Origin: Chiayiivirga sp.
GTDB taxonomy: Bacteria; Pseudomonadota; Gammaproteobacteria; Xanthomonadales; Xanthomonadaceae
Direction: 5' to 3'
Length of the DNA: 64,000 bases
Assembly (NCBI GenBank): GCA_022647565.1
Contig: JALCLA010000001.1
Location: 744,001 to 808,000, forward strand
Shown here: piece after piece, positions 17,498 through 25,071 of the stretch
Numbering within the stretch: the first letter of the stretch is position 1
Layout of the letters: every line of letters begins with the position of its first letter
The notes under the pieces: model-generated
The model's input: the letters and a program-made list of their open reading frames with translations, nothing else
What the model was told of the DNA's origin: nothing
The model's database searches: none
Made by a program: the position numbers and the translations under genes

Positions 17498-19203
17498 ACC
17501 GGCCGGCCGCGCCGCCCGACCGCGAGGCGCGCGGTGCCTTGCCGCCGGATTTCCTGCCGATCCTGGCCGAGGTCAGCCAGCAGCTTGCAGTATCGGTGGA
17601 TCTGGGTCGCACCCTGCGCGAGTCGGTGGCCTACATCACCTCCTATCTGCAGGCCGAGGCCGCGGCCGTGTTCATGCTCGATCCCGCGGGCGCCGAACTC
17701 GAGTGCCGCGCCTGCGTCGGGCCGGTCGACATCCATGGCCTGCGCATCCCGGCGGGGCAGGGCATCGTCGGGCGCACCGTGGCGCAGAATGCGTGCCAGA
17801 TGGTGCGCGATGCCCAGGTCGACCCCGACTTCAGCGGCAAGGTCGACTCGAGCACCGGCTTCATCACCCGCAGCGTGCTGTGCGCGCCGCTGACCACGGC
17901 GCAAGGCGTGATCGGCGCGATCGAGGTGATCAACAAGCAGGGCGGTGGCCTGTTCGGCGAGGCCGATCGCGACGCGCTGCGCCTGCTCGCCGCGCCCACC
18001 GCGCTGGCGCTCAATATCGCGCGCATGGCCGGCGATCTGGTGGAGCAGAACCGGATCAAGCGCGAGCTGGGCATGGCACGCCGGCTGCAGCGTTCGCTGC
18101 TGCCCAAGCGCCGCCGCGGCAGCTACCCCTTGCGCGCAATCAACTTGCCGGCGCGGGAGATATCCGGGGATTTCTACGATTTCTTCGACCTGCCCGATGG
18201 CCGCATCGCGTTCGCGCTCGGCGACGTCGCCGGCAAGGGCCTGGACGCGGCCTTCCTGATGGTGCGTTGCGCCAGCCTGATGCGCTGGGCCGGCAAGGAG
18301 GGGCTGCGCCCTTCGGACTGGGTCGCGCGCGTGAACGATGAACTGGGCGAGGCGATCGCGCCGGGGATGTTCGTGTGCCTGGTGGCCGGGCACTACGACC
18401 CCGCCAGCAAGCGTGCGGTCTGGGCCAATGCGGGCTTTCCGCCGCTGCTGCGGGTGGATGCCGAGGGCGAGACCGAGCAATTCCCGGCCGAAGGCCCGCC
18501 CGTGGGCATCTTGCGCCGCATGGATTTCCCTGAGCAGGAAACCTCGCTCGAACACGCCTCGCTCTACCTGTTCTCCGACGGCGTGACCGACGTGCGCGAC
18601 AGCGCCGGGAAGACACTTGGCGTGGATGGGGTCGAGGCCGCGGTCCGCGGGCTGGGCATCCTGCCGCCGGAGCCGCGCCTGCGTGCGCTGGTGCGCGAAC
18701 TGCGCCAGCTCACTGTCACCGACGACACGACCTTGATGCTGATCGAGGGTGATTCCCCCCGCGCCGCGCAGGAAACGAACTGGCTGGACCTGGATTTTCC
18801 CGCGCAACCGCAGGAGTTGGGCGCCATGCGGCACAAACTGGCGGCGGTGCTGGCCCGCGCCGGGGTGGAGTCGGGCTTGCGCCAGGCCCTGGTGCTGGCG
18901 GTGGACGAGGCCTGCGCCAACATCATCCGGCACGCCTATGGCGGTGCCTGCGATGCACGCATCCGCCTGCGCCTCAGCCAGCATGACAACGAACTGCAGT
19001 TCGAACTGCGTGATTTCGCGCCCTGCGTCGATCCGGCTACAGTGCAGCCGCGTGATCTGGAAGACGCGCGGCCGGGCGGTCTGGGGATCAATTTCATCGA
19101 CGCGCTGATGGACAGCTGGTCGCTGCAGCCGCAGGCGGGCGGCGGCAACCTGCTCAGCATGCGCAAGCGCCTGGCGGAGCCGGCGGAAGACGAAGCGGCG
19201 TAG
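17494..19203 (+). CDS. GAF-PP2C phosphatase-HATPase kinase fusion (RsbU/RsbW-like switch protein)
   Basis: A 569-residue cytoplasmic protein with three parts in order. A GAF sensor domain (about 20-185) contains AGQGIVGRTVAQNA and an INKQ motif. A SpoIIE/RsbU-type PP2C phosphatase (about 215-425) shows EISGDFYDFF, GDVAGKGLDAA and FSDGVTDVRD, with the metal-binding aspartates present. An RsbW-like HATPase (about 445-560) shows VDEACANIIRHAY (N box) and PGGLGINF (G box). It thus combines the kinase and the phosphatase of a partner switch. GTG at 17494 overlaps the pssA stop. The next gene encodes a STAS protein, its likely substrate, followed by the lipid transporter operon. Confidence 0.88.
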   Translation: MNRPAAPPDREARGALPPDFLPILAEVSQQLAVSVDLGRTLRESVAYITSYLQAEAAAVFMLDPAGAELECRACVGPVDIHGLRIPAGQGIVGRTVAQNACQMVRDAQVDPDFSGKVDSSTGFITRSVLCAPLTTAQGVIGAIEVINKQGGGLFGEADRDALRLLAAPTALALNIARMAGDLVEQNRIKRELGMARRLQRSLLPKRRRGSYPLRAINLPAREISGDFYDFFDLPDGRIAFALGDVAGKGLDAAFLMVRCASLMRWAGKEGLRPSDWVARVNDELGEAIAPGMFVCLVAGHYDPASKRAVWANAGFPPLLRVDAEGETEQFPAEGPPVGILRRMDFPEQETSLEHASLYLFSDGVTDVRDSAGKTLGVDGVEAAVRGLGILPPEPRLRALVRELRQLTVTDDTTLMLIEGDSPRAAQETNWLDLDFPAQPQELGAMRHKLAAVLARAGVESGLRQALVLAVDEACANIIRHAYGGACDARIRLRLSQHDNELQFELRDFAPCVDPATVQPRDLEDARPGGLGINFIDALMDSWSLQPQAGGGNLLSMRKRLAEPAEDEAA

Positions 19204-19227
19204 GATCGAGGCACGGGGCGAGACGTC

Positions 19228-19548
19228 ATGAAGCAGTGCAATACCGAGCAGCAGGGCGAGTGGACGGTGGTGAAGCTGGGCGGCGAGGTCGACCTGTCCT
19301 GGTCGCAGCAGGCGCGGCGCGCGGTACTCGACGCGCTGGCCAAGTCGCAAAAGGTGGCGGTGCACCTCGCGGCGGTGAGCTATATCGATTCGTCCGGCAT
19401 CGCGGCCCTGGTGGAAGGTTTCCAGAGCGCGCGCGGCAAGGGCCAGACCTTCGTGCTGGTGGAAGTGAGCGAGGCGGTGCTGGCGGTGCTCAGGTTGGCG
19501 CGGCTGGACAAGGTGTTCGCGATCCGCTCGGCGCTCGGCGAAGGCTGA
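19228..19548 (+). CDS. STAS-domain protein (anti-sigma-antagonist or MlaB-like)
   Basis: A 106-residue single STAS domain. The conserved motif YIDSSGIAALV near residues 50-60 contains the serine that is phosphorylated in RsbV/SpoIIAA proteins. Position supports two roles: just after a PP2C/HATPase protein it looks like the switch substrate, and 6 bp before mlaE it occupies the place of MlaB, the STAS subunit of the Mla transporter. One protein could do both. It lacks membrane segments. ATG at 19228 follows the stop of the switch gene by 24 bp. Confidence 0.85.
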   Translation: MKQCNTEQQGEWTVVKLGGEVDLSWSQQARRAVLDALAKSQKVAVHLAAVSYIDSSGIAALVEGFQSARGKGQTFVLVEVSEAVLAVLRLARLDKVFAIRSALGEG

Positions 19549-19554
19549 TCCGGG

Positions 19555-20352
19555 GTGGAAGCGATCCTGCGCCCGATCGAGCGTCTTGGCCGCCGCACCG
19601 TGGCCGCGGTGGGCAGCGTCGGCTATGCCGGGATGCTGCTGATCGAGAGCGTGTATTTCACCTGCTGGGGCTGGCGTCGCGGCCAGCCGGTGCGCTGGCG
19701 CATGGTGTTCGAGCAGATGCGCCAGGTCGGCGTCGATGCGATCCCGATTGTTTGCCTGCTGTCGATGACCATCGGCGTCATGCTCGGCATCCAGTTCATC
19801 GCGGCACTGTCGGAGTTCGGGGCACAAAGCCAGGTGGTGATTGCCTCGGCCAAGTCGATCACGCGCGAATTCGGGGCGCTGATCACCGGCATCGTGGTCG
19901 CCGGCCGTTCGGGTTCGGCCTTCGCGGCGCGCCTGGGTTCGATGGTGGTTTCGCAGGAGGTGGACGCGCTGGCCGTGATCGGGATCGAGCCGGTGCGTTA
20001 CCTGGTGGCGCCGGCGCTGATCGCGATGGTGGTGATGATGCCGGTGTTGACCGTGCTGGCCGACCTCGTCGCCATCGTGGGGGCCGGCCTGTATTCGATG
20101 GCGCCGCTCGACATGAGCCTCACCGCCTACCTGATCCAGACCCTCGACCTGCTCGAACCGCGTGACCTGTGGGAAGGCCTCTCCAAGAGCGTGGTATTCG
20201 CCGTGCTCATCACCCTGATCGGCCTCTCCACGGGCTTCAGCGTCAGCGGCGGTGCCGAAGGCGTGGGTCGCGCCACGACGCGCGCGGTGGTGGCCTCGAT
20301 CACTGCGCTGGTGATTGCCGACATGCTGTTCTCGTTCTTCCTCAATCGATGA
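19555..20352 (+). CDS. mlaE: MlaE-type lipid ABC transporter permease
   Basis: A 265-residue inner-membrane permease with about five to six membrane segments. It has the MlaE family core, including SITREFGALITGIVVAGRSG and SQEVDALAVIGIEP. MlaE pairs with MlaF (ATPase) and the MCE protein MlaD to move phospholipids between the inner and outer membranes. The start is GTG at 19555, 6 bp after the STAS gene; its TGA overlaps the mlaF ATG (ATGA). The tight packing shows one operon from pssA or the switch gene into mlaF. Confidence 0.93.
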   Translation: MEAILRPIERLGRRTVAAVGSVGYAGMLLIESVYFTCWGWRRGQPVRWRMVFEQMRQVGVDAIPIVCLLSMTIGVMLGIQFIAALSEFGAQSQVVIASAKSITREFGALITGIVVAGRSGSAFAARLGSMVVSQEVDALAVIGIEPVRYLVAPALIAMVVMMPVLTVLADLVAIVGAGLYSMAPLDMSLTAYLIQTLDLLEPRDLWEGLSKSVVFAVLITLIGLSTGFSVSGGAEGVGRATTRAVVASITALVIADMLFSFFLNR

Positions 20353-21164
20353 GCACGAGCGCCGACAGTACGCCCGAACCCGTGATCGACGTGGTTGGCC
20401 TCGAGGCCTACTACGGCAAGCGCCGCATCCTGCATGGCGTGGATTTTCGCGTCATGCCGGGCGAGATCCGCGTGATCATGGGCGGCTCTGGTTCCGGCAA
20501 GAGCACCTTGCTCCGGCACCTGCTGGGCTTGCAGAAGCCGGTGCGCGGCACGGTGCGGTTGTTCGGCACCGACATCGGGCGCGTCGGCCCGCGCGAACGG
20601 CTCGCGTTGCGCCGCCAGCTCGGGGTGAGCTTCCAGAGTGGCGCGTTGTTCACCTCGATGACCGTGGGCGACAACGTCGCGCTGCCGCTGCGCGAGCACA
20701 CCGAGTTGGACGAGAACACGATCCGCATCATGAGCCGGCTCAAGCTCGAGGTGGTGAACCTCGGCGGCTTCCAGGACCTGATGCCGAGCCAGTTGTCGGG
20801 CGGCATGATCAAGCGCGCCGCGCTGGCGCGCGCCATCGTGATGGATCCGAAGCTGCTGTTCTTCGACGAGCCCTCGGCCGGGCTCGACCCGGTGGTGTCG
20901 GCGGAACTCGACGAACTCATCCTGCAACTGCGCGACGCCATGCGGATGAGCATCGTGGTGGTGACGCACGAGCTGGAGTCGGCGTTCAAGATCGCGGACA
21001 CCATCACCGTGCTCGACCAGGGCAAAGTGCTGCTTACCGGCAGCGTGGCCGAAGTGAAGGCCTCGGGCAATGAACGCATCCAGGACCTGCTCAATCGCCG
21101 CCCGCGCGAGGTGGAGGTGAATGTGGATGAGTATTTGCGCAGGTTGACGGAGGAGGAGGCGTGA
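20349..21164 (+). CDS. mlaF: MlaF-type ABC transporter ATP-binding protein
   Basis: A 271-residue ATPase of the Mla lipid transporter. Walker A GGSGSGKST is near residue 45, the ABC signature LSGGMIKRAALARA near 155, Walker B LLFFDEPSAGLDP near 175, and the H-loop VVTHELESAF near 210. The C-terminal tail (residues 240-271) is acidic (DEYLRRLTEEEA). ATG at 20349 overlaps the mlaE stop. The frame is open to 20169 only because mlaE lies there. The partner mlaD is separated by 744 bp that hold a large inverted repeat, so the operon is physically split here. Confidence 0.95.
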   Translation: MSTSADSTPEPVIDVVGLEAYYGKRRILHGVDFRVMPGEIRVIMGGSGSGKSTLLRHLLGLQKPVRGTVRLFGTDIGRVGPRERLALRRQLGVSFQSGALFTSMTVGDNVALPLREHTELDENTIRIMSRLKLEVVNLGGFQDLMPSQLSGGMIKRAALARAIVMDPKLLFFDEPSAGLDPVVSAELDELILQLRDAMRMSIVVVTHELESAFKIADTITVLDQGKVLLTGSVAEVKASGNERIQDLLNRRPREVEVNVDEYLRRLTEEEA

Positions 21165-21230
21165 ACTCCTTCGTCGTTGTTTCTGCACAGTCCTCTCATT
21201 CCGTCATTCCGGCGAAAGTCCTACGATCTT

Positions 21231-21842
21231 GTCATTCCCGCGAGAGCGGGGATCCAGCTCCTGACTTTACCCGCAAGAAGCGAATTTGTCGCGAGGTTTC
21301 GTCCGCCTCGGCGGCGGCCGAGTTCCTTTCTCTTGCGTGCCCAAGAGAAAGGAACCAAAGAGAAGGGCACCCGACTCTGGCGCCGGACTTCGTCCGGTGC
21401 CCTGCGCTGCTCGCCGGGCTCGGGCCGGCGCGAACTCGGCCATCCATGGCCTCGGACAGGCGCGCCTTTCCCCCGAGCCCGGCTGCGCTGCTCGGCGCCA
21501 AAGACGGGAGCGGAATGCCAAGAGCAAACGCTCGCGAGCGTCTGGCTCTTGCGTCCCGTAGATCGCGGCGGCGGGCCGGAGGATCAGCCGCGACAGCGGG
21601 CGCGCGCAGGAAGCGCGCGAGTTTCTCGCCGGTACATGGACGTGCCGTCGAGAAACCCCGCAGGACCGACGGGAACCCGGCGCAGCCGGGCGCGATCTCC
21701 GGGTCGCCTTCTCTTTGGCTACTTTCTCTTGGCGACGCAAGAGAAAGTAGCTCGGGCGCCGCCGAGGCGGACGAAACCTCGCGAAGAATTCACTTCAGGC
21801 GAGTAAAGCCAAGAACTGGATTCCCGCTTCCGCGGGAATGAC
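21231..21842. repeat. 612-bp imperfect giant inverted repeat bounded by REP elements
   Basis: The left arm (21231-21372) and the reverse complement of the right arm (21700-21842) are alike over about 140 bp. Each arm starts with a REP element (gtcattcccgcg) and contains a nested hairpin (ctttctcttg / caagagaaag). Translating either strand gives almost the same peptide (for example LWLLSLGDARESS on plus and LWFLSLGHARERN on minus), which confirms the palindrome. The centre holds more hairpins, such as aacgctcgcgagcgt near 21525-21545. No transposase is present. A truncated REP (21201-21216) lies just outside. This whole stretch between mlaF and mlaD (21165-21908) has no believable gene. Confidence 0.8.
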
Positions 21843-21908
21843 GAGCCATTGGAATGACGAAATCGAAATGACCCGCCACACTACCCCCAAGCGGAGCTTG
21901 GACGACCG

Positions 21909-22826
21909 ATGAAACGCGACAGCATCAATTACGTTCTGGTCGGCGTCGCCGTGTTGGTGGCGTTCGGCCTGTTGCTGGCGACGCTGATGGCGATCACTGG
22001 TCGCGGCGGGTCGTCGAGCCAGTACCACGTCTACTACGACAACGTCACCGGACTGGGCTACGGCGCGCCGGTGTTCTACGAAGGCTTCCGCATCGGGCAG
22101 GTGGCGGGGATCGAGCCCGAGCGCGGCGAGAAGACGCGCTACAAGGTGGAACTGGCCCTGCGCAGCGACTGGGCAATCCCGGCCGACAGCGTGGCCCGGT
22201 TGCAGTCTTCCGGCTTGCTCGCCGACACCTCGGTCGGGATCCGCGAAGGCCAGAGCAGGGTCATGCTCGAGCCCGGGGCCGAGATCGCAGGTACGGCCGG
22301 TGGCGACGTGTTCGCCGCGATGAACGATCTGGCCGGCGAACTCACCATCCTCGCGCGCGACCGGGTGCGGCCGCTGGTGGACAAGCTCGCGACGCGCCTC
22401 GATTCGATCAGCGGCACCATCGACAGCAACCTGCCGGCGCTGGTGAACGATACGCGCGAGCTGATGCAACGCCTGAACCAGGCCGCGGACGGGGTCAACG
22501 GCCTGCTCGACAAGCCCAACCAGGAGGCGATTGCCGCGAGCCTGCAGGATGTGCGCAAGGTGGCGGCCGAGTTGCACACCACCCAGCAGCGCGCCGATGC
22601 CTTGCTCGCCTCGCTCAATGCCACGGTCGAGGAGAACCGGCCGGAGCTGCGCCAGACCGTGCTCGACCTGGAGCAGACCGTGGGCGCGGTGGCGCAGCGC
22701 ATCGATGCGATCACGCATCACCTGGAATCCTCCAGCCGCAACCTCGACGAGTTCGCGCGCGAGATCCGGCGCAATCCCAATCGCCTGTTGTTCACGCCCA
22801 GCGCCGACGAGGTGGAACCCGAATGA
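21909..22826 (+). CDS. mlaD: MlaD-type MCE domain lipid-binding protein
   Basis: A 305-residue inner-membrane-anchored periplasmic protein. One membrane helix (YVLVGVAVLVAFGLLLATL, about 8-28) is followed by an MCE domain (about 38-120, with YDNVTGLGYGAPVFYEGFRIGQV). A long helical C-terminal region (about 140-290) has heptad-like repeats. MCE proteins form hexameric rings that carry phospholipid through the periplasm. Here the long helix suggests a needle or PqiB-like extension rather than the short E. coli MlaD (183 residues). Its stop overlaps the lipoprotein ATG (ATGA). It is separated from mlaF by the giant inverted repeat. Confidence 0.92.
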   Translation: MKRDSINYVLVGVAVLVAFGLLLATLMAITGRGGSSSQYHVYYDNVTGLGYGAPVFYEGFRIGQVAGIEPERGEKTRYKVELALRSDWAIPADSVARLQSSGLLADTSVGIREGQSRVMLEPGAEIAGTAGGDVFAAMNDLAGELTILARDRVRPLVDKLATRLDSISGTIDSNLPALVNDTRELMQRLNQAADGVNGLLDKPNQEAIAASLQDVRKVAAELHTTQQRADALLASLNATVEENRPELRQTVLDLEQTVGAVAQRIDAITHHLESSSRNLDEFAREIRRNPNRLLFTPSADEVEPE

Positions 22827-23443
22827 ATGCCTTGCGCATCGCCCTGCTCGCCGTGCTGCTGGTGCTCGTCGGCTGCGCCGCGGGCCCCGGCATCCCGGAC
22901 ACGGTCTACTACCGCTTGCCGACGCGCGCCGCGCCGGCGGCAGCGGTCCGCAACGAGCCCCTGCTGCTGCGGCCGGTGATCGTGGAGACCCTGCTGGCCG
23001 ACGGACTGCATTCGGATCAGGCCATCATCTACAGCCTCGATCCGGATGGGGCGCGGCTCAAGGCCTATCACTACCAGTTGTGGGTCGATCCACCGGTGCG
23101 GATGCTGCAGCGCCGCCTGATCGGGGCGCTGCGTGACGCGAAGCTGTCCGACGTGGTCACCGACCGTATCCCCAACGAAGTGGATGCGCTGCGCATCGAA
23201 GGCCGGCTGGAGCGTTTCGAGCGCATCCGTGTCGCCGAGAACGAGTGGAAGGTTGTCGCGATGCTTTCCCTGCGCGCCGATTTGCGCGACGGCAAGCCGC
23301 CGCTGCTCTTGCGTGAGTACACGCAGGATGGTCCCGCCGCGGGGCCGTCCGTACGCGATTCGGTGAACGCGCTGGGCGAGGCCATGGATCGCATCTATGC
23401 CGAGTTCCTGCGCGATCTGGAAGTCGAAATCGAGCGTCCATGA
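22823..23443 (+). CDS. ABC-type transport auxiliary lipoprotein (PqiC/LetC-like)
   Basis: A 206-residue lipoprotein with a signal peptide ending in the lipobox LVGC (Cys at residue 18), then the ABC_trans_aux fold seen in PqiC. Typical features are YYRLPT after the lipidated Cys, QLWVDPPVRMLQRRL near 90, and RIEGRLERFERI near 125. PqiC anchors MCE complexes to the outer membrane. Here it replaces MlaA/MlaC in an Mla-type operon. It overlaps mlaD by 4 bp and the next gene by 4 bp (ATGA), so it is translationally coupled on both sides. Confidence 0.85.
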   Translation: MNALRIALLAVLLVLVGCAAGPGIPDTVYYRLPTRAAPAAAVRNEPLLLRPVIVETLLADGLHSDQAIIYSLDPDGARLKAYHYQLWVDPPVRMLQRRLIGALRDAKLSDVVTDRIPNEVDALRIEGRLERFERIRVAENEWKVVAMLSLRADLRDGKPPLLLREYTQDGPAAGPSVRDSVNALGEAMDRIYAEFLRDLEVEIERP

Positions 23444-23835
23444 CGACGCGCGCGCCCGGCCTGGCCGCACTGAGCCGCAGCCAGCACGAGCTTCTTGAAG
23501 CGCTCGGCATCGTGCCCTTGCGCCTGCGCATGGCCGAAGCTTCGCTGCATCCCGCCGCGCAGGGCGGGGGAGCCGCGCCCGGTAGCCTGCGATTGCGCTT
23601 GCGCCTGAACCTTGCTGACGACCACGCGCCGGATCTCTCGCATCCACTACTGGGCGCCGTGCTGCGGGTGCTCGATCTGCGCGCGGAGCAGGTCACGACG
23701 CGCGCCGATCTCGACTTGCCCGGCCTGCACCTGACCTCGCCCGAGGCCTTGCGCGGCGCCCGCGCCAAGCGCGAGCTTTGGCCCACGTTGCGCCGACTGC
23801 GGCGCACCTTGCGGGAAGCAGGCAAGGACGCGTGA
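23440..23835 (+). CDS. holD: HolD-like protein, putative DNA polymerase III psi subunit
   Basis: A 131-residue protein that would usually be called hypothetical. It carries the layout of E. coli HolD: near the N-terminus EALGIVPLRLR (compare QLGITQWSLR), in the middle HPLLGAVLRVLDLRAEQV (compare DPLVSDVLRALTVSPDQV), and at the C-terminus LRGARAKRELWPTLRRL (compare LRANPTARAALWQQI). HolD bridges the clamp loader to HolC (chi) and to SSB. In E. coli holD directly precedes rimI, as here, with a GTGA overlap. The match is by eye and distant. Confidence 0.55.
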   Translation: MTTRAPGLAALSRSQHELLEALGIVPLRLRMAEASLHPAAQGGGAAPGSLRLRLRLNLADDHAPDLSHPLLGAVLRVLDLRAEQVTTRADLDLPGLHLTSPEALRGARAKRELWPTLRRLRRTLREAGKDA

Positions 23836-24320
23836 ATGCGCAACCGCTGCTGCCGGTGCCGACGCTGCGCGCGATGCGTGAGACCGACCTGGATCGGGTG
23901 CTGGAGATCGAGCTGCGCGCCTACCCCTTCCCTTGGACGCACGGCATCTTTCGCGATTGCCTGCGCGCCGGTTACGGCTGCTGGGTACTGGAACAATCCG
24001 ACCGCATCATCGGCTACGGCATCCTGAGCGTGGCGGCCGACGAGGCGCATGTGCTCAACGTTTGCGTGGCACCGAATGCGCAAGGGCGCGGGCATGGACG
24101 CCGGCTGGTATTGCGTCTGCTGGACTTGGCGCGCTGGCACCGGGCCGAGCGGGTCTTCCTCGAAGTGCGTCCGAGCAATCCACGCGCGATTGCGCTCTAC
24201 CACGACCTGGGCTTCAACGAGATCGGCCGCCGACCCGGCTACTACCCGGCCGCGAACGGGCGCGAGGACGCGCTGGTCATGGCAATCGAACTGCTGCCGG
24301 ACGAGATGTCCGGCCCGTAA
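23832..24320 (+). CDS. rimI: Ribosomal protein S18-alanine N-acetyltransferase
   Basis: A 162-residue GNAT-fold acetyltransferase that modifies the N-terminal Ala of ribosomal protein S18. Motif A (acetyl-CoA binding) is VAPNAQGRGHGRRLV near residue 80, and motif B is VRPSNPRAIALYHDLGFNEIGRRPGYY near 110-135, where the RimI-specific LGF and GYY are present. GTG at 23832 overlaps the holD-like stop (GTGA), reproducing the E. coli holD-rimI order. The gene converges with the GST gene 4 bp away. Confidence 0.9.
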   Translation: MNAQPLLPVPTLRAMRETDLDRVLEIELRAYPFPWTHGIFRDCLRAGYGCWVLEQSDRIIGYGILSVAADEAHVLNVCVAPNAQGRGHGRRLVLRLLDLARWHRAERVFLEVRPSNPRAIALYHDLGFNEIGRRPGYYPAANGREDALVMAIELLPDEMSGP

Positions 24321-24324
24321 GGGA

Positions 24325-24963
24325 TCAGCGCTGCGCCCAAGGCTCGGGCCGCGGCCCGAACACGCCGCTGGCACGCGCGGCCGGACGCCGGCGCAGGCGT
24401 TCGCGATACTCCATCAGCACCGGGTACTCGTCCAGTGCGTGCACCAGGTAGAGCAGCTGCAGCGCGTGCCCGATCAGGATGTCGGGCAGGGTGAACTGGT
24501 CCCCGAGCAGGAAGTTGTTGCGATGTGCGTGGTGCGAAAGCTGGACGAGCAAGGGAGCCAGGTCGACCAGCGCATCGCGCTGGCGCACGGGATCGGGCTT
24601 GAGCGCGGCGTAGTTGAACGCCTGGAACGCGGCCGCATCGAACGTCGAGGCGGAAAAGAACAGCCAGGACAGGTAGGTGGCATAGTCGGCCGAGTCGCGC
24701 GAGACCATCAGCTCGGACTCGGGGAAGGCATCCACCAGCAACTGGCAGATGGCGCCTGACTCCCAGTGCGGCGCGCCGTCGATGATGGCGCAAGGCACCT
24801 TGCCGAACGGATGCAGGGCCAGGTAGGCCGCGCTTTTCTGTTCGCCGCTGGCGTAGTCGAGGCGATGCTCGTCGATGCCGATGCCCAGTTCATGCGCCAG
24901 CCAGCGCACCCGGCAGCTGCGATCGAACGGCACGAACGAATACAGCTTGATCCGCGAATTCAC
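24325..24963 (-). CDS. Glutathione S-transferase family protein
   Basis: A 212-residue cytosolic protein with a thioredoxin-like N-terminal domain (about 1-75: KLYSFVPFDRSCRVRWLAHE, then FGKVPCAI with the cis-Pro, then ESGAICQLL) and an all-helical C-terminal domain (about 85-200, including FTLPDILIGHALQLL with the N-capping Asp). The family conjugates or reduces small molecules with glutathione; the substrate is unknown. I prefer GTG at 24963 because it follows a strong GGGAGG at 5 bp; ATG at 24984 adds seven residues and is also possible. Confidence 0.85.
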   Translation of the reverse strand: MNSRIKLYSFVPFDRSCRVRWLAHELGIGIDEHRLDYASGEQKSAAYLALHPFGKVPCAIIDGAPHWESGAICQLLVDAFPESELMVSRDSADYATYLSWLFFSASTFDAAAFQAFNYAALKPDPVRQRDALVDLAPLLVQLSHHAHRNNFLLGDQFTLPDILIGHALQLLYLVHALDEYPVLMEYRERLRRRPAARASGVFGPRPEPWAQR

Positions 24964-24999
24964 GTCGGCCTCCCCCCAAGCCATGTCGATTCTGCTCCC

Positions 25000-25019
25000 C
25001 TTGGCGACATCTCGCCAAG
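25000..25019. terminator. Hairpin between valS and the GST gene
   Basis: A perfect 8-bp inverted repeat (cttggcga / tcgccaag) with a 4-base loop lies between the valS stop and the GST start. No T-run follows, so it could be a weak terminator, an mRNA-stabilising structure or part of the GST leader. Confidence 0.4.
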
Positions 25020-25071
25020 AGCAGAAACCCTGGGCCGTGCAGGTCGCGTCAATTCGCGGTCGCGGCGTGGC

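Noticed and set aside
17290..19827. 845-codon open frame on the minus strand
   Set aside because: It is antisense to the end of pssA, the switch protein, the STAS gene and mlaE, all of which have clear domains. Long shadow frames are common in DNA with such high third-position GC.
21161..21841. 226-codon frame between mlaF and mlaD
   Set aside because: It lies in the giant inverted repeat; the reverse strand gives nearly the same peptide, so it is a repeat artefact.
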